Assembly: GCA_964398055.1 (NCBI GenBank)
Contig: CAYNLK010000014.1
Location: 1 to 64,000, forward strand
Length of the DNA: 64,000 nucleotides
Direction: 5' to 3'
Origin: CAYNLK01 sp964398055
GTDB taxonomy: Bacteria; Chloroflexota; Anaerolineae; 4572-78; J111
Below the pieces are notes generated by a model. It saw only the letters and a program-made list of their open reading frames with translations. It was not told the origin of the DNA and ran no database searches. The position numbers were made by a program, and so were the translations under genes. Positions 8,356 through 17,236 of this stretch are shown one piece after another. The first letter of the stretch is position 1. Each line of letters begins with the position of its first letter.

Positions 8356-9144
8356 TCATCGATTTGATACCGTTGCCAACGTTTCTTGATTTTGAGCTGA
8401 AACAGGCGGCATATTCGCCACCAGTTCGGTTAAACGGGCGTGATCGATTGCCCCGCGGCTGCGGGCGGCGTACTCAAAGATGGTTTTGCCGACACCGGGA
8501 GCTTCCGATAGTTTGGTATCAACCCAGATTGGCTCGGTTACTCTGGGCCCCAATTTTTTTAGAAGTTTCAAAATCTGCTTGCTTACCTTGCGGCGAGGAT
8601 CGTACATGGTCGGGATGATCAGGCGGATTTCCGCTCCTTTGCCCAGCGCCGAGTGAATCTCTTTGAGATACGTCATCAATTGCTCAACACTCGACAGAGC
8701 CAGCATCTCCATTGAAACCGGCACAAAGACTTCATTCACGTAAGCCAGAGCGTTAACGGTCAGCAGGGTGACGGAGGGGGCGCAATCCAAAATCTGGTAC
8801 TCATAGCCGGTCAGCCCACTGAAAAGCTCGTCAAAAATCTCTTCGCGAGCCATTTCCAGCACCATCCGCTGCTGGGCCTTGAAGAGATTGATGTCGCTGG
8901 GCAAAACGTCGAGATTTTTGCGGGCGGTGACGATGCACTCCTCAGTGTTAGCTTTGCGGCTGAGCATATCAGACAGTGTTTTCTTGTGGCTGTTGATGCC
9001 CAGTGCGATTGCTACGTTCGCCTGGGTGTCGGTATCGATCAGCAGGACGCGATGACCCCGCAGGGCCAGCGCCGCCCCCAGGTTCACGCAGGTGGTGGTT
9101 TTACCAATGCCCCCTTTGAAACCCACAATGGCAATTTTACGCAT
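8356..9144 (-). CDS. second ParA/MinD-family ATPase
   Basis: Paralogue of the following gene: KIAIVGFKGGIGKTTTCVNLG (deviant Walker A), LLIDTDTQANVAIALG, YQILDCAPSVTLLTVNALAY. I place the start at ATG 9144, giving 262 aa. A longer reading from 9192 would begin inside the -35 box of a convincing promoter (TTGACC at 9192-9187, 17 bp, TATACT at 9169-9164). That promoter implies a very short leader of about 13 nt. It is first in the operon with the ATPase at 7556-8344. Two adjacent ParA-like proteins without ParB could form a hetero-pair positioning a surface or secretion structure, but nothing here proves it. Confidence 0.88.
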   Translation of the reverse strand: MRKIAIVGFKGGIGKTTTCVNLGAALALRGHRVLLIDTDTQANVAIALGINSHKKTLSDMLSRKANTEECIVTARKNLDVLPSDINLFKAQQRMVLEMAREEIFDELFSGLTGYEYQILDCAPSVTLLTVNALAYVNEVFVPVSMEMLALSSVEQLMTYLKEIHSALGKGAEIRLIIPTMYDPRRKVSKQILKLLKKLGPRVTEPIWVDTKLSEAPGVGKTIFEYAARSRGAIDHARLTELVANMPPVSAQNQETLATVSNR

Positions 9145-9163
9145 AGTCGGCACCAATGTTGAT

Positions 9164-9192
9164 AGTATATCCTGACTCCAATTTATGGTCAA
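9164..9192 (-). promoter_or_regulatory. sigma-70-type promoter for the ParA pair
   Basis: TTGACC, 17-bp spacer, TATACT on the minus strand. It decides the start of the downstream gene, because the upstream alternative start lies in the -35 box. Confidence 0.65.
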
Positions 9193-9212
9193 GTATATTT
9201 TAACATTGCGAT

Positions 9213-11897
9213 CTACTCTTGATCCTCCACCGTGATCCCTTGGGGGATGATGTAGCGAGCCTCGTCTGCGGCGGCGCCGTCGGGCAACTGTACCGGCAGG
9301 CGTTGGCCGGTCGGTTGGTAGTATAAGCCGATGGCCAGGCGATAGTGACCCGGTTTCAATGCGGCCGGGATGGGTAAGTGGCGTCGATCCAGAATGCGTT
9401 CGCCTGGACTCCAGATGCTCGTTGGGTAGCTGCCGTTGACCGGTTGGCTGTCGTACCCGGCTACCAGCTCACCATGCTCATCGAGCAGGTGATTGAAAAC
9501 GGTATAATCAAGCTCAGGCTGGCTGAGGCTCTCCCAGAGCAGGTCAAATTCCAGTGACTCGCCGGCCTGGACCGAAGTTTGGTTAAGTTTTAGGCCGACT
9601 AGCCTGGCGACATCGCCAAAAGTGAGGACGCCGCTGGGCGGCACCGCCAGGGAGGGCGGCGGGGACAGCGGCGCTTTCAGCGGGCCAACCAAGAAGGTGT
9701 CCGGCAAATTGCTGCCAACCGCGGCGGTCAGCGGCAGGCGGCGGTATTGGGCCGGATCGAAGAGCGAGATGGCCAACCAGTAGCGACCCGGGGGCAGACG
9801 GGTCGACTCTGGCAGCCTGACCTGATGTTGGGCGGCGATTTGATCCAGCCCCGGACGCCAGAAGGAGGTCGGGTAGACCCAATCGGCGGGGCGGGAGTCG
9901 CCGTTGCCCCAGGCCCGGCCCTGATCATCGACCAGCCTGACCAGGACCTCGTATTCAGTGCTCGTTGGCCGGTTGGCCTGCCAATAGAGGGTCACCGGCA
10001 GCGCTGCCTGAGCCGGCTCGATGACCGAGGCATAGGTGGCGCCGATGAGATCGAGCGGGCCAAAGGTGGCCGTTAGCGCCTCCGTCGGTTGTTGCAGGTA
10101 AAGGGCCGGGTCGGTGGGTAGAGCAGCCAGCCGGGCGGCTGTTTCACCATCACCGGATAGAATTGGGGACGCGGCCGGGCCGGTCAGGGCGGTTTGGATC
10201 AGTTTCTGACCGGCCGCGGTCAGCGGCGGCAACAGGGTAGCGAGACCGTTTTGGAGACGCACCCAGGTAGAATCAGCAGTATATTTATCGGGCGAGATGA
10301 CCATGGCTTTGTCAGCGGGGTTGACTGTAACCGCGGCGTTTCGTTCAAAAGAGCCGCCGAGATAATAGAGGAGCGTTGAGTCATTGAAGCGAGCAAACGG
10401 GAAATAAAGCGGGACATTTTGGTTGGCGCGGCTCAGAATCTCGTCCCGAATGGCGATGGCGCCATAATCGTAAACCCCGCGCGTGGCTTGCAGCCCGGTC
10501 CAATCGATGAAGTAAGCGCGGAAGAGAGTCGGCGTGGGCAGCAGGATGAGGATGATAGCCAGGGCGTAGGGCGCGACGCGAAGAGTGGAGAGCGGGGAAC
10601 GAGGAGCGGAGAGGTGGGAGCGGGGAGCGAAATGCAGAGTGCGGGCCTGGAGCCAGGTGATGGCCCGGAGTAGGCCCAGGGCGATGAGGATGGCCGTTGG
10701 CACAACGGCGACGATCATACGCCAGGGGTGGGGGGCCTCGATGGCGATGATAGAGGGTAACAGCCCTATGAGCCACCACAGCACCACCAGGCGCAGAAAT
10801 AGATTGCGCCAATTTGCCACCGCCCAGGCCAGGCCAATGAGCAAAAAGGGCAATAGCAGGAGGGGTGAGCCGGGATAGCCCGGCAGTCCAAAAATGGGGT
10901 TGGGGCTGCCGGCGCAGCAAAAAAAGCCGGCCACCCGGAGGAGGTTGCGTCCCAGCTCGCTAAAGATCGCGGCCGGCGAGTCGAGAAAGTTCCAGATCAT
11001 CACCGAACCGGCGCGGGCAGTGAATTGGGCCGGATGGATAAATAAGTACCAGGCCATCGGCAGGTAGACCAGTAGAGCAGCCAGCCCAAAGCTAACCAGG
11101 TTGACCAGTCTTAATTTAAGACGGTTTTTTTGGGGCCAGGGTTGCCCAAAGAATTCGGGGAGAAGCGCCAGAACTAGAATGAGCGGTAACAGCCGGGCGG
11201 CGGAATAGGTGTGCCCGGCTAATCCCAATAACAGACCGGAGACAATGAACCAGCGTCGCTGCTGGGTAGCCCAACCCCGCAGAAAAAGCCAAAAGATCGG
11301 TACGGCCAGCAGGGGTACCAGGATAGGCCGCTGGCCCAGCCGGCTGACGGCGATATGCCAATAAGATACGGCCAGGGTCAGGCTGGCGAGAGCGGCGAAC
11401 CAGAGGCGGAAGGACGAGGGCTGATGGCTGAGGGAGGTTTCACGTGGGAGAGCAGGGAGCGTGGAGCGAGGAGCGTGGAGCGAGGAGCGAGGAGCGAGGA
11501 GCGTGGAGCGAAATTCAAAAATCGTAAATCGTAGATCGTAAATCCTAAATCGCGGTAGATCATACAGGCAGGCGAAGAGAAGCGCTATGGTCAGCAGGCT
11601 GAGGCTGGCCGTAACCAGACGGATGGTGAAAGGAGTGGAGCCAAACAACCAGATAGCGGCGGCCAGGATGTACATGAAGAAGGCTTCCCGGCCGCCGTTG
11701 GTGGGAAAAAAGATGACCGGGCCGCCCCGCTGGAGCAGACGCAGGGCATCCAGGCCGTTGATGGCCGGATCGAAAAAAAGGCCCAGCGGATGGTCGGCCA
11801 GGCGGTAGAAACGGAAGAAGGCGGCGATAAGAACGACGGTAATAAAGAATAGCCACAGCTTGATTTTAGGTTTTGGGTTTTGGATTTTGGATTTCAC
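9213..11897 (-). CDS. GT39-like membrane glycosyltransferase, two C-terminal modules
   Basis: 894-aa polytopic protein of the ArnT/PMT-like GT-C group with about a dozen membrane helices (residues about 12-440). The first outer loop reads GLFFDPAINGLDALR: the usual Asp-Glu pair is Asp-Pro here, so catalysis may differ. The periplasmic C-terminus holds two copies of the beta-rich module found in the neighbours (about 625-760 and 775-890; YWQANRPTSTEYEVLVRLVD, FDLLWESLSQPELDYTVFNHL). Two repeat-encoded loops (APRSSLHAPRSTLPALP near 135-155; APRSHLSAPRSPLSTLR near 430) sit between helices. GTG 11897 overlaps the upstream stop by 4 bp and lies inside a 7-bp repeat array that encodes the N-terminal KSKIQNPKPKIK. 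Confidence 0.82.
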   Translation of the reverse strand: MKSKIQNPKPKIKLWLFFITVVLIAAFFRFYRLADHPLGLFFDPAINGLDALRLLQRGGPVIFFPTNGGREAFFMYILAAAIWLFGSTPFTIRLVTASLSLLTIALLFACLYDLPRFRIYDLRFTIFEFRSTLLAPRSSLHAPRSTLPALPRETSLSHQPSSFRLWFAALASLTLAVSYWHIAVSRLGQRPILVPLLAVPIFWLFLRGWATQQRRWFIVSGLLLGLAGHTYSAARLLPLILVLALLPEFFGQPWPQKNRLKLRLVNLVSFGLAALLVYLPMAWYLFIHPAQFTARAGSVMIWNFLDSPAAIFSELGRNLLRVAGFFCCAGSPNPIFGLPGYPGSPLLLLPFLLIGLAWAVANWRNLFLRLVVLWWLIGLLPSIIAIEAPHPWRMIVAVVPTAILIALGLLRAITWLQARTLHFAPRSHLSAPRSPLSTLRVAPYALAIILILLPTPTLFRAYFIDWTGLQATRGVYDYGAIAIRDEILSRANQNVPLYFPFARFNDSTLLYYLGGSFERNAAVTVNPADKAMVISPDKYTADSTWVRLQNGLATLLPPLTAAGQKLIQTALTGPAASPILSGDGETAARLAALPTDPALYLQQPTEALTATFGPLDLIGATYASVIEPAQAALPVTLYWQANRPTSTEYEVLVRLVDDQGRAWGNGDSRPADWVYPTSFWRPGLDQIAAQHQVRLPESTRLPPGRYWLAISLFDPAQYRRLPLTAAVGSNLPDTFLVGPLKAPLSPPPSLAVPPSGVLTFGDVARLVGLKLNQTSVQAGESLEFDLLWESLSQPELDYTVFNHLLDEHGELVAGYDSQPVNGSYPTSIWSPGERILDRRHLPIPAALKPGHYRLAIGLYYQPTGQRLPVQLPDGAAADEARYIIPQGITVEDQE
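10578..10638. repeat. 7-bp-period repeats, GGAGAGC class
   Basis: About nine in-phase heptamers (GGAGAGC, GGGGAAC, GAGGAGC, GGAGAGG, TGGGAGC, GGGGAGC) within coding sequence. Confidence 0.85.
11455..11558. repeat. two abutting heptamer arrays of different consensus
   Basis: 11455-11512 is eight heptamers GTGGAGC/GAGGAGC without indel. 11520-11558 is ATCGTAA, ATCGTAG, ATCGTAA, ATCCTAA, ATCGCGG. Two unrelated 7-mers side by side show that the period, not the sequence, is the constant feature. Confidence 0.9.
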
Positions 11898-11898
11898 G
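11864..11898. repeat. heptamer array covering a start codon
   Basis: TTTTAGG, TTTTGGG, TTTTGGA, TTTTGGA, TTTCACG. The array spans the first 11 codons of the glycosyltransferase at 9213-11897 and the stop of the YfhO-like gene. Confidence 0.85.
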
Positions 11899-14353
11899 GG
11901 GTTGTCTCTGGCGGCTGGGTTGTGGACTGAAGCTGCTTCTTCTTGCGTCGTACACTAAGCGCAATAACCAGGGCAAGCAAAGCTGTGGCGCTAATCATGG
12001 CGCCTACGGTAAAGCTGAGGGGACGGAACCTTAGCTCAACGGTGTGCTCACCGGCCGGCACCGGCACCGCCCGCAGGATGTAATCAGCTCGAAGCAGCGG
12101 CGCAGGCTGGCCATCAACGCCGGCCTGCCAGCCGGGATAGTAGGTTTCGCTGAGGATGAGCAAGGCGGGGATGGGGGTGGAAACGTGAAGCGTGAAATGT
12201 GAGGCGTGATACGTGGTGCGTGATAGGTGATGTGAGTCAAGGATGATAGCTGATGGTTCATGCTGCTCGGATGATTGCGCCGGAGCATGGTTGATCTGGT
12301 TGATGAACGGTTCGGCGCCCGGTTCGAGCAGGGCGATGCGCCAGCGGTCGAAGCCGGGGTCGGCGATTTTTTGGAGGATGGCGGCGTCGTCGGCGATTTC
12401 AGCCTGGTTGACCAGCCAGGCCCGTGGCCCGACATTCTCCAGCCGGTGGACGTAAGTCGTCCCATCCGCGGCCGGTTCCCGGTAAATGATGGTCGAAGGC
12501 AGGTAAAGCTCCTCTCGCCAGGTGGTCACATATTTTACATTGAGTAACTCCCAGGTCCGTTCGATCGGCATCGGCGGAGCCAGGAATTCATCGTAGCGGT
12601 TTGGCCGGAGGGGGCTGGCGCCCCACAAATCTTCGAGGGCAAAGGGCACGCCGTAGTTGCCGTACAGCCGAAATTCGTTGTAGACGCGGTAGGGTTGGTC
12701 AGGCGAAGTGGCCGCGTCTTGCTTGATGGCGGCGACGGCGGGCGGTATCTGGGTGTGCCACTCCGGCAGTTGGGGGTAGAGGTTGGTCTGCCAGTTCGCT
12801 GTGAATAAATCAAAACAGATCAGGGCGCCGGTCAGAATGATGAACAGGGGCAACGGCAAACGCGGGCCAAACTTCCACAGGAGCCAGGCCAGGGCCAGCA
12901 GGATCGTCAACAGGGTCGCCGCGCCGAGCAGGTGGTAAAAGGGACTCGCTGGCGTCCAGCCGGTGTCGTTCAAACCGTAGAAGAAGATGAAAGTGAGCAA
13001 CAGAGCCAACAGGAACAGCCATTTGGTCAGGGAGCGGAGAGCGTGAAGCGGGGAGCGTGAAGCGGAGAGCGAGTTGCGAGGCATGAGTTGGATGTCATTG
13101 AGCAGTTCCTTGAAACCGTAGCCGGCCAATACCGACAGGCTGAAGGCCACAGCCATTGCCCAGCGTTCCTGGCCGCGGAAAATGGAAAAACCGGGCGCGG
13201 CCAGATAAAGCGGACTGTAGAGAAAGGTGTTGCCGCCAAAGGAGATCAACAGGCTGATTGCAGCGACACTGGCCCAGAAGATGGTGTGCCGGTTGGGAGC
13301 TTTGAAGGTAACCCACAGCCCTAATAGCAGCCCCACGATACCTACATACAGCGGTGAATAAAAGCTGACCTGACCGGGCAGCACAATCTGGAGCAAGTCA
13401 GGTAGCGGCAAGCCGCCGGACATGGTATCATAGGTGCCCTCGGCCCGGACAGACAGGAGGGTATATTCGACGGCGGGGATAAATTGGATAGCCGCCAGAG
13501 CCAGGCCAGTGAGCAAAAAGAGGGCGGTGTGGCGGAGGGCCGGGAGCGTGGAGCGGAGAGCGGAGAGCGTGGAGCGGAGAGCGGAGAGCGTGGAACGTGA
13601 AGCGGAGGGGGTGAGATCGGTTGGGGAGGGGTTGGTTAGCCGGAGAAAGAACAGGTAGGCGGCGCTGACGTAAGCGGTAATCAGGGCGCTTTGAGGGTGG
13701 CCGGCCAGCAGCGTCAAGCCCCAGGCCACGCCGGCAAGGAGGAGCAGGGGGAGGGGGGATGGGTGGGTGGTTAGTTGGTTGGTTGGATAGTTAGATGGCT
13801 GGGTTGGCGGCTGGTTGAGACGTTGGTGAGCGAGGTAGATGAATAGAAGGATCAGGGGTAGCCAGACAACGGCTTCCAGAACGGCCAATTGCTGGCTGGG
13901 GTAGCCGGTCAGATAGCCGCTGAAGGTGAAGGTGAGAGCAGCAATGACGCCGGCGGGTCGGCTTTGGGTAATCTGGCGGACGAAAAGATACATCAAGACC
14001 GCGGCCAGCCAAAAATGGGCAATCGCCTCGATCTCCAATGCAAACAGGGAAAAGCCCCCCGGCGCGGAGAGCAGAATCGTCAGCAGGCTGGGTGGATAGA
14101 AGACGGCCGATTGGACATCGGCCCAAAAGGGCGCGCCGGCAAAGGTGTAGGGATTCCAGAGGGGCAGCCGTCCGGCGCTAAGCTCCCGGACCTCAAAGGT
14201 GGCAAAAGCCCAGAACTGCTGGTTGAAGTCACCGGGGGGGAAGGATTGGCGGTCGGCCAGGTTGGGGGTCAGGATAGGCCAGTAAAAGAGGGCCACCAGG
14301 CCGGCAAAAGCTATGATGATGAGCCAGTCGATACGCGACCACCGGGGTTTCAA
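11894..14353 (-). CDS. YfhO-like polytopic membrane protein
   Basis: 819 aa with an N-terminal helix, then PPGDFNQQFWAFATFEVRELSAGRLPLWNPYTFAGAPF, the block typical of YfhO-family GT-C-fold proteins implicated in glycosylating cell-wall polymers. About twelve helices follow. A C-terminal periplasmic domain contains RAWLVNQAEI and YYPGWQAGVDGQPAPLLRAD, and a final helix and a basic tail close the protein. Four loops are encoded by 7-bp repeats (QPPTQPSNYPTNQLTTHPS; SASRSTLSALRSTLSALRS; SASRSPLHALRS; and SHHLSRTTYHASHFTLH in the C-terminal domain). It is co-directional with the flanking transferases; its stop overlaps the next start by 4 bp. The substrate is unknown. Confidence 0.82.
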   Translation of the reverse strand: MKPRWSRIDWLIIIAFAGLVALFYWPILTPNLADRQSFPPGDFNQQFWAFATFEVRELSAGRLPLWNPYTFAGAPFWADVQSAVFYPPSLLTILLSAPGGFSLFALEIEAIAHFWLAAVLMYLFVRQITQSRPAGVIAALTFTFSGYLTGYPSQQLAVLEAVVWLPLILLFIYLAHQRLNQPPTQPSNYPTNQLTTHPSPLPLLLLAGVAWGLTLLAGHPQSALITAYVSAAYLFFLRLTNPSPTDLTPSASRSTLSALRSTLSALRSTLPALRHTALFLLTGLALAAIQFIPAVEYTLLSVRAEGTYDTMSGGLPLPDLLQIVLPGQVSFYSPLYVGIVGLLLGLWVTFKAPNRHTIFWASVAAISLLISFGGNTFLYSPLYLAAPGFSIFRGQERWAMAVAFSLSVLAGYGFKELLNDIQLMPRNSLSASRSPLHALRSLTKWLFLLALLLTFIFFYGLNDTGWTPASPFYHLLGAATLLTILLALAWLLWKFGPRLPLPLFIILTGALICFDLFTANWQTNLYPQLPEWHTQIPPAVAAIKQDAATSPDQPYRVYNEFRLYGNYGVPFALEDLWGASPLRPNRYDEFLAPPMPIERTWELLNVKYVTTWREELYLPSTIIYREPAADGTTYVHRLENVGPRAWLVNQAEIADDAAILQKIADPGFDRWRIALLEPGAEPFINQINHAPAQSSEQHEPSAIILDSHHLSRTTYHASHFTLHVSTPIPALLILSETYYPGWQAGVDGQPAPLLRADYILRAVPVPAGEHTVELRFRPLSFTVGAMISATALLALVIALSVRRKKKQLQSTTQPPETTP
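12185..12240. repeat. heptamer array, GTGAAGC/GTGATAC class
   Basis: Eight in-phase heptamers: GTGAAGC, GTGAAAT, GTGAGGC, GTGATAC, GTGGTGC, GTGATAG, GTGATGT, GAGTCAA. Coding. Confidence 0.85.
13031..13079. repeat. heptamer array, GGAGAGC/GTGAAGC class
   Basis: GGAGAGC is alternated with GTGAAGC and GGGGAGC, about seven units in phase, inside the YfhO-like gene. Confidence 0.85.
13542..13610. repeat. heptamer array, GGAGAGC/GTGGAGC class
   Basis: Nine or more heptamers in a higher-order pattern (GTGGAGC, GGAGAGC, GGAGAGC repeated), so a 21-bp superunit has itself duplicated. Coding for a 7-residue repeat STLSALR. Confidence 0.9.
13745..13815. repeat. heptamer-like array, GGTTGGT class
   Basis: GGTGGTT, AGTTGGT, TGGTTGG, ATAGTTA, GATGGCT, GGGTTGG, CGGCTGG: more degenerate, still 7-bp spaced. 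Coding in the YfhO-like gene. Confidence 0.6.
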
Positions 14354-14377
14354 TTGAGTTACCTGTTTTTCACTATT

Positions 14378-14412
14378 CAGGTGACCGGCCCTTTCAAAGG
14401 ACCGATCACCTG
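14378..14412. terminator. strong intergenic hairpin between two glycosyltransferase genes
   Basis: CAGGTGACCGGCCC pairs with GGACCGATCACCTG around a short loop. A run of five T follows on the plus strand only. On the minus strand, the direction of the genes, no T-run follows, so it may stabilise or attenuate rather than terminate. Confidence 0.5.
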
Positions 14413-14419
14413 GCTTTTT

Positions 14420-17203
14420 CTATTCTACCGTAATCTGGCCTAACTCCACAAAATCGCCGCCGGCGCTGACCGGCAGCCTGGCCCCGCTGGCGGGATCGTA
14501 AAGGCCGGTTATGAGGCGATAGCTGCCGGGGGCCAGATCGGCAGGCAGGGGCAGGGAGTAGGGATCGGGCAGGATTTCGCCGGGCAGCCAGGTGGTGGTG
14601 GGGGCGGCCCCGGCCTGGGGCGGCAAGTCGACCTGGGCGGCAACCTGGCCGGCGTTGTTCAATAATTGCACAAAAACGGTGTAGTCGACCGCCATTTCGG
14701 CCTGGGCCTGCCAATAGAGGTTGAGCGGCAGGATGTCGCCGGGTGCAAGGGTGGTGTAGGGTAAATCGTAGCCAATCAGCTTGATGAACCCTGGCCGGCC
14801 GAAGACAATCTCGGTTGAGTGAGCCATTGGCGGCGGCTCAAACCGGCGGGGACGTGTCTCCAAGGCTAGCCGGGTGAGCGGTATTTCCGCTTCGACTTGC
14901 CCGTCCGGTGCGAGCAAAGATATGGTTAGCTCCGCTTCAGCACCGCTCAGGCCAGGGCTGGTGGGCAGGTGGTAGACGGCTCGACGCACCTGGCCCGGCT
15001 GCCAGGAGTCCAGTGGGCCGAGCGAGTCGGCCAGGGGAAAGTCGGCGGCGACGGTTTCCCCTTGACTGCTGAGGCTCAGGCGGACTCCCCCGTTAACAGG
15101 GGGGGAGAAGGAGGAGGGGGCCTGCCAGTAGAGCCAGAGCCACATTTCCTGGCCGGGCTGGATTTTATCCGGGGCGGCATAGCCAATCAATTTGAGGTGG
15201 GGGGTTGGAGATTGGAGATTGGAGATTGGGGGTTGGGGATTTGAGATTCGATTGGGAATGGATAAGGCTTCCGGCGGCACGACGATTTCTGCCGGTCCGA
15301 CAGGGATGTTGTTGATGATAAGGGGTTGGCCCGCCGCCTGGCCGGTGGCCGGATCGTACAGCACCAGTTGCAGGGCGTACTGGCCAGGCGGCAGGTCGGC
15401 AGGCAGCCACAGGCTGCGCCGGTCGGTGATAGGCTGACCTGGCGGCCAGGTGGAAGCAGCTCCGGCTGCAGCCAGGGGCGGCCAGTCGCTTTGGGCAAAG
15501 ATGTCGCCCCCCCGGTTCACCAGGCGCAGCGACAGTTGGTAATCGACGGTCAGCGGGGCGGCGGTCTGCCAGGTTAGGGTCAGCGGCAGCAGGTCGCCGG
15601 CCGCGGTTGTTTCCTGGGGCAAGGCCAGGCTGGTCAGGATAGGCCCCTGCCCGTGGGCATCGGCAAAGTTGAAATTGAGCCTTTCCAGGCGACTGTTATG
15701 AGCCTGGCTGCCATACAGAGCCAACCGTTTGCGGCCCAGCCAGCTATGCCAGGCCGGGTAGCTATGTTCGGCTAACCAGCTTTCCAGGGTGGCGTCGATC
15801 TTCACCCCGTAGGGTGTGTACCAGATGCGGCGGTGGGCGGCAGTGATGTTGGCCAGAATCTGGCGCGCTTCGGCGGTTGAGGGGACAGGGGTGTTGAAGT
15901 CGAGGAAAATGGGCAGGTCACCATGGTAATACAGGTTGAAAGCTTTGTCGCCGTCGTCGCCGGTGATGATGACGGCGTCGCCGGGTTGGCCGAACTGCTG
16001 CACCATCCGAGCTACGGCCCGCCAGTCGGGCCGGGCGTAGGCCGGGTCAAAATAGTATTGGCGCAGCCCCCAGCCGCTGACGCCGGCCAGAGCCAGCAGC
16101 AACAGCGCAGCCAGGAGACGCGCTGCCCACCTGAACAGAGGAGAACGCCGCTCGGTGAGCCGCTCAAATAAGCCGGGCAGCCAATCGATCACCGCCAGGA
16201 TGCTCATAGCCACGGCGAGCAAATAACCAACCTGAACCGGGATCAGGTAACGTTCCATGTAGACCGGCGTCCGCAGCTCGCCGTAGAGCCAGGCGGCCGC
16301 ATTGGGGGCAAGGGTATAGACCAGCAGCAAAGCCAACATCTCCGGGCCTCGCCAGGGCGGCCAGGCGCGGCCGGCCGCATAAACCAAACCCAGGCCGTAG
16401 AGGCTTACGAAGACAAGCGTCAGGGGAATGGCCTGAGCCGGGGGGACCAATTCTCCCACGCTGTAGGCAATGGCCCCGCGGCGATAGGTTTCCCAGAGGG
16501 TATCGGGCTGCTCGATCCAGTGCAGAAAACTTTGCACCAGATTGCCCCCAAACAGCAGCCAGGGGGCATACAATAGAAAAATCGCCACCAGGGCGGCGCC
16601 CCAGGTCAGATAACCCCGCCAGTGGCGACGCCAGGTTAACAATAAAAATAGACCCTGAATGCCGATCAGAACCAGGGCGTGATAGTGGGTCATAATCGCC
16701 CACTCGGTCCCGATCACGTAGACGAGCCACCAACGCCAGCCGCCCCATTGGCAGAGGTTGACAAAGCCCCACATGCTCATAATCGACGCGGCCGTAAAGA
16801 TGCTGTACATCCGGGCATCCTGGGAGTGCCAGATTTGGTAGGGCGCAATGGCCAGCAGCAGCGCCGTGATCAGCCCCAACCGGCGGTCGCCCAGAGACTG
16901 GCCCAGCCGGTAGGTCAGCGGGATGGCCAGGGTACCAAAAATGACGGAAAAAAAGCGCAAGGCATACTCTCCCTGGCCGACCAGCCTGATCCACGCATAA
17001 GTGGTCAGGTAATAGAAGGGGGGCTTGGGTTCCTCGGTTTGTAACAACTGCCACAGGCGGTCGAAAGGCAGGTTAATAAAGTAGAGGGTCCAGGCTTCGT
17101 CAAGCCAGTAACTTTGCACTTCAAGCCGGTAGACCCTCAGCAGGAAGGCCAGCAGGGTTAAGCCGAGAATGATAAGTTTTGGCGGGAGTTTTGGAAAATT
17201 CAT
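14420..17203 (-). CDS. GT39-type membrane glycosyltransferase, three C-terminal modules
   Basis: 927 aa. Canonical GT39 start: RVYRLEVQSYWLDEAWTLYF with the Asp-Glu pair, then EPKPPFYYLTTYAWIRLVG and IWHSQDARMYS. About ten helices run to residue 375. After a soluble stretch (VIITGDDGDKAFNLYYHGD) come three copies of the beta-rich module: LPLTLTWQTAAPLTVDYQLS (about 540), WLWLYWQAPSSFSPPVNGG (about 690) and LPLNLYWQAQAEMAVDYTVF (about 840). The linker between the first two contains a repeat-encoded IPNRISNPQPPISNLQSPT. It probably transfers a polyprenyl-phosphate-linked sugar outside the membrane. It is 33 bp from the upstream transferase gene. Confidence 0.87.
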   Translation of the reverse strand: MNFPKLPPKLIILGLTLLAFLLRVYRLEVQSYWLDEAWTLYFINLPFDRLWQLLQTEEPKPPFYYLTTYAWIRLVGQGEYALRFFSVIFGTLAIPLTYRLGQSLGDRRLGLITALLLAIAPYQIWHSQDARMYSIFTAASIMSMWGFVNLCQWGGWRWWLVYVIGTEWAIMTHYHALVLIGIQGLFLLLTWRRHWRGYLTWGAALVAIFLLYAPWLLFGGNLVQSFLHWIEQPDTLWETYRRGAIAYSVGELVPPAQAIPLTLVFVSLYGLGLVYAAGRAWPPWRGPEMLALLLVYTLAPNAAAWLYGELRTPVYMERYLIPVQVGYLLAVAMSILAVIDWLPGLFERLTERRSPLFRWAARLLAALLLLALAGVSGWGLRQYYFDPAYARPDWRAVARMVQQFGQPGDAVIITGDDGDKAFNLYYHGDLPIFLDFNTPVPSTAEARQILANITAAHRRIWYTPYGVKIDATLESWLAEHSYPAWHSWLGRKRLALYGSQAHNSRLERLNFNFADAHGQGPILTSLALPQETTAAGDLLPLTLTWQTAAPLTVDYQLSLRLVNRGGDIFAQSDWPPLAAAGAASTWPPGQPITDRRSLWLPADLPPGQYALQLVLYDPATGQAAGQPLIINNIPVGPAEIVVPPEALSIPNRISNPQPPISNLQSPTPHLKLIGYAAPDKIQPGQEMWLWLYWQAPSSFSPPVNGGVRLSLSSQGETVAADFPLADSLGPLDSWQPGQVRRAVYHLPTSPGLSGAEAELTISLLAPDGQVEAEIPLTRLALETRPRRFEPPPMAHSTEIVFGRPGFIKLIGYDLPYTTLAPGDILPLNLYWQAQAEMAVDYTVFVQLLNNAGQVAAQVDLPPQAGAAPTTTWLPGEILPDPYSLPLPADLAPGSYRLITGLYDPASGARLPVSAGGDFVELGQITVE
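15194..15250. repeat. heptamer array, ATTGGAG class
   Basis: GTTGGAG, ATTGGAG, ATTGGAG, ATTGGGG, GTTGGGG, ATTTGAG, ATTCG. Coding, in the linker between two C-terminal modules. Confidence 0.85.
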
Positions 17204-17236
17204 ACGAATAATGGTTATCCTGCTAACCTGCCAGCT

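Noticed and set aside
9145..9192. Longer N-terminus for the second ParA
   Set aside because: It would begin in the -35 box of a TTGACC-17-TATACT promoter; family proteins start at MRKIAIV.
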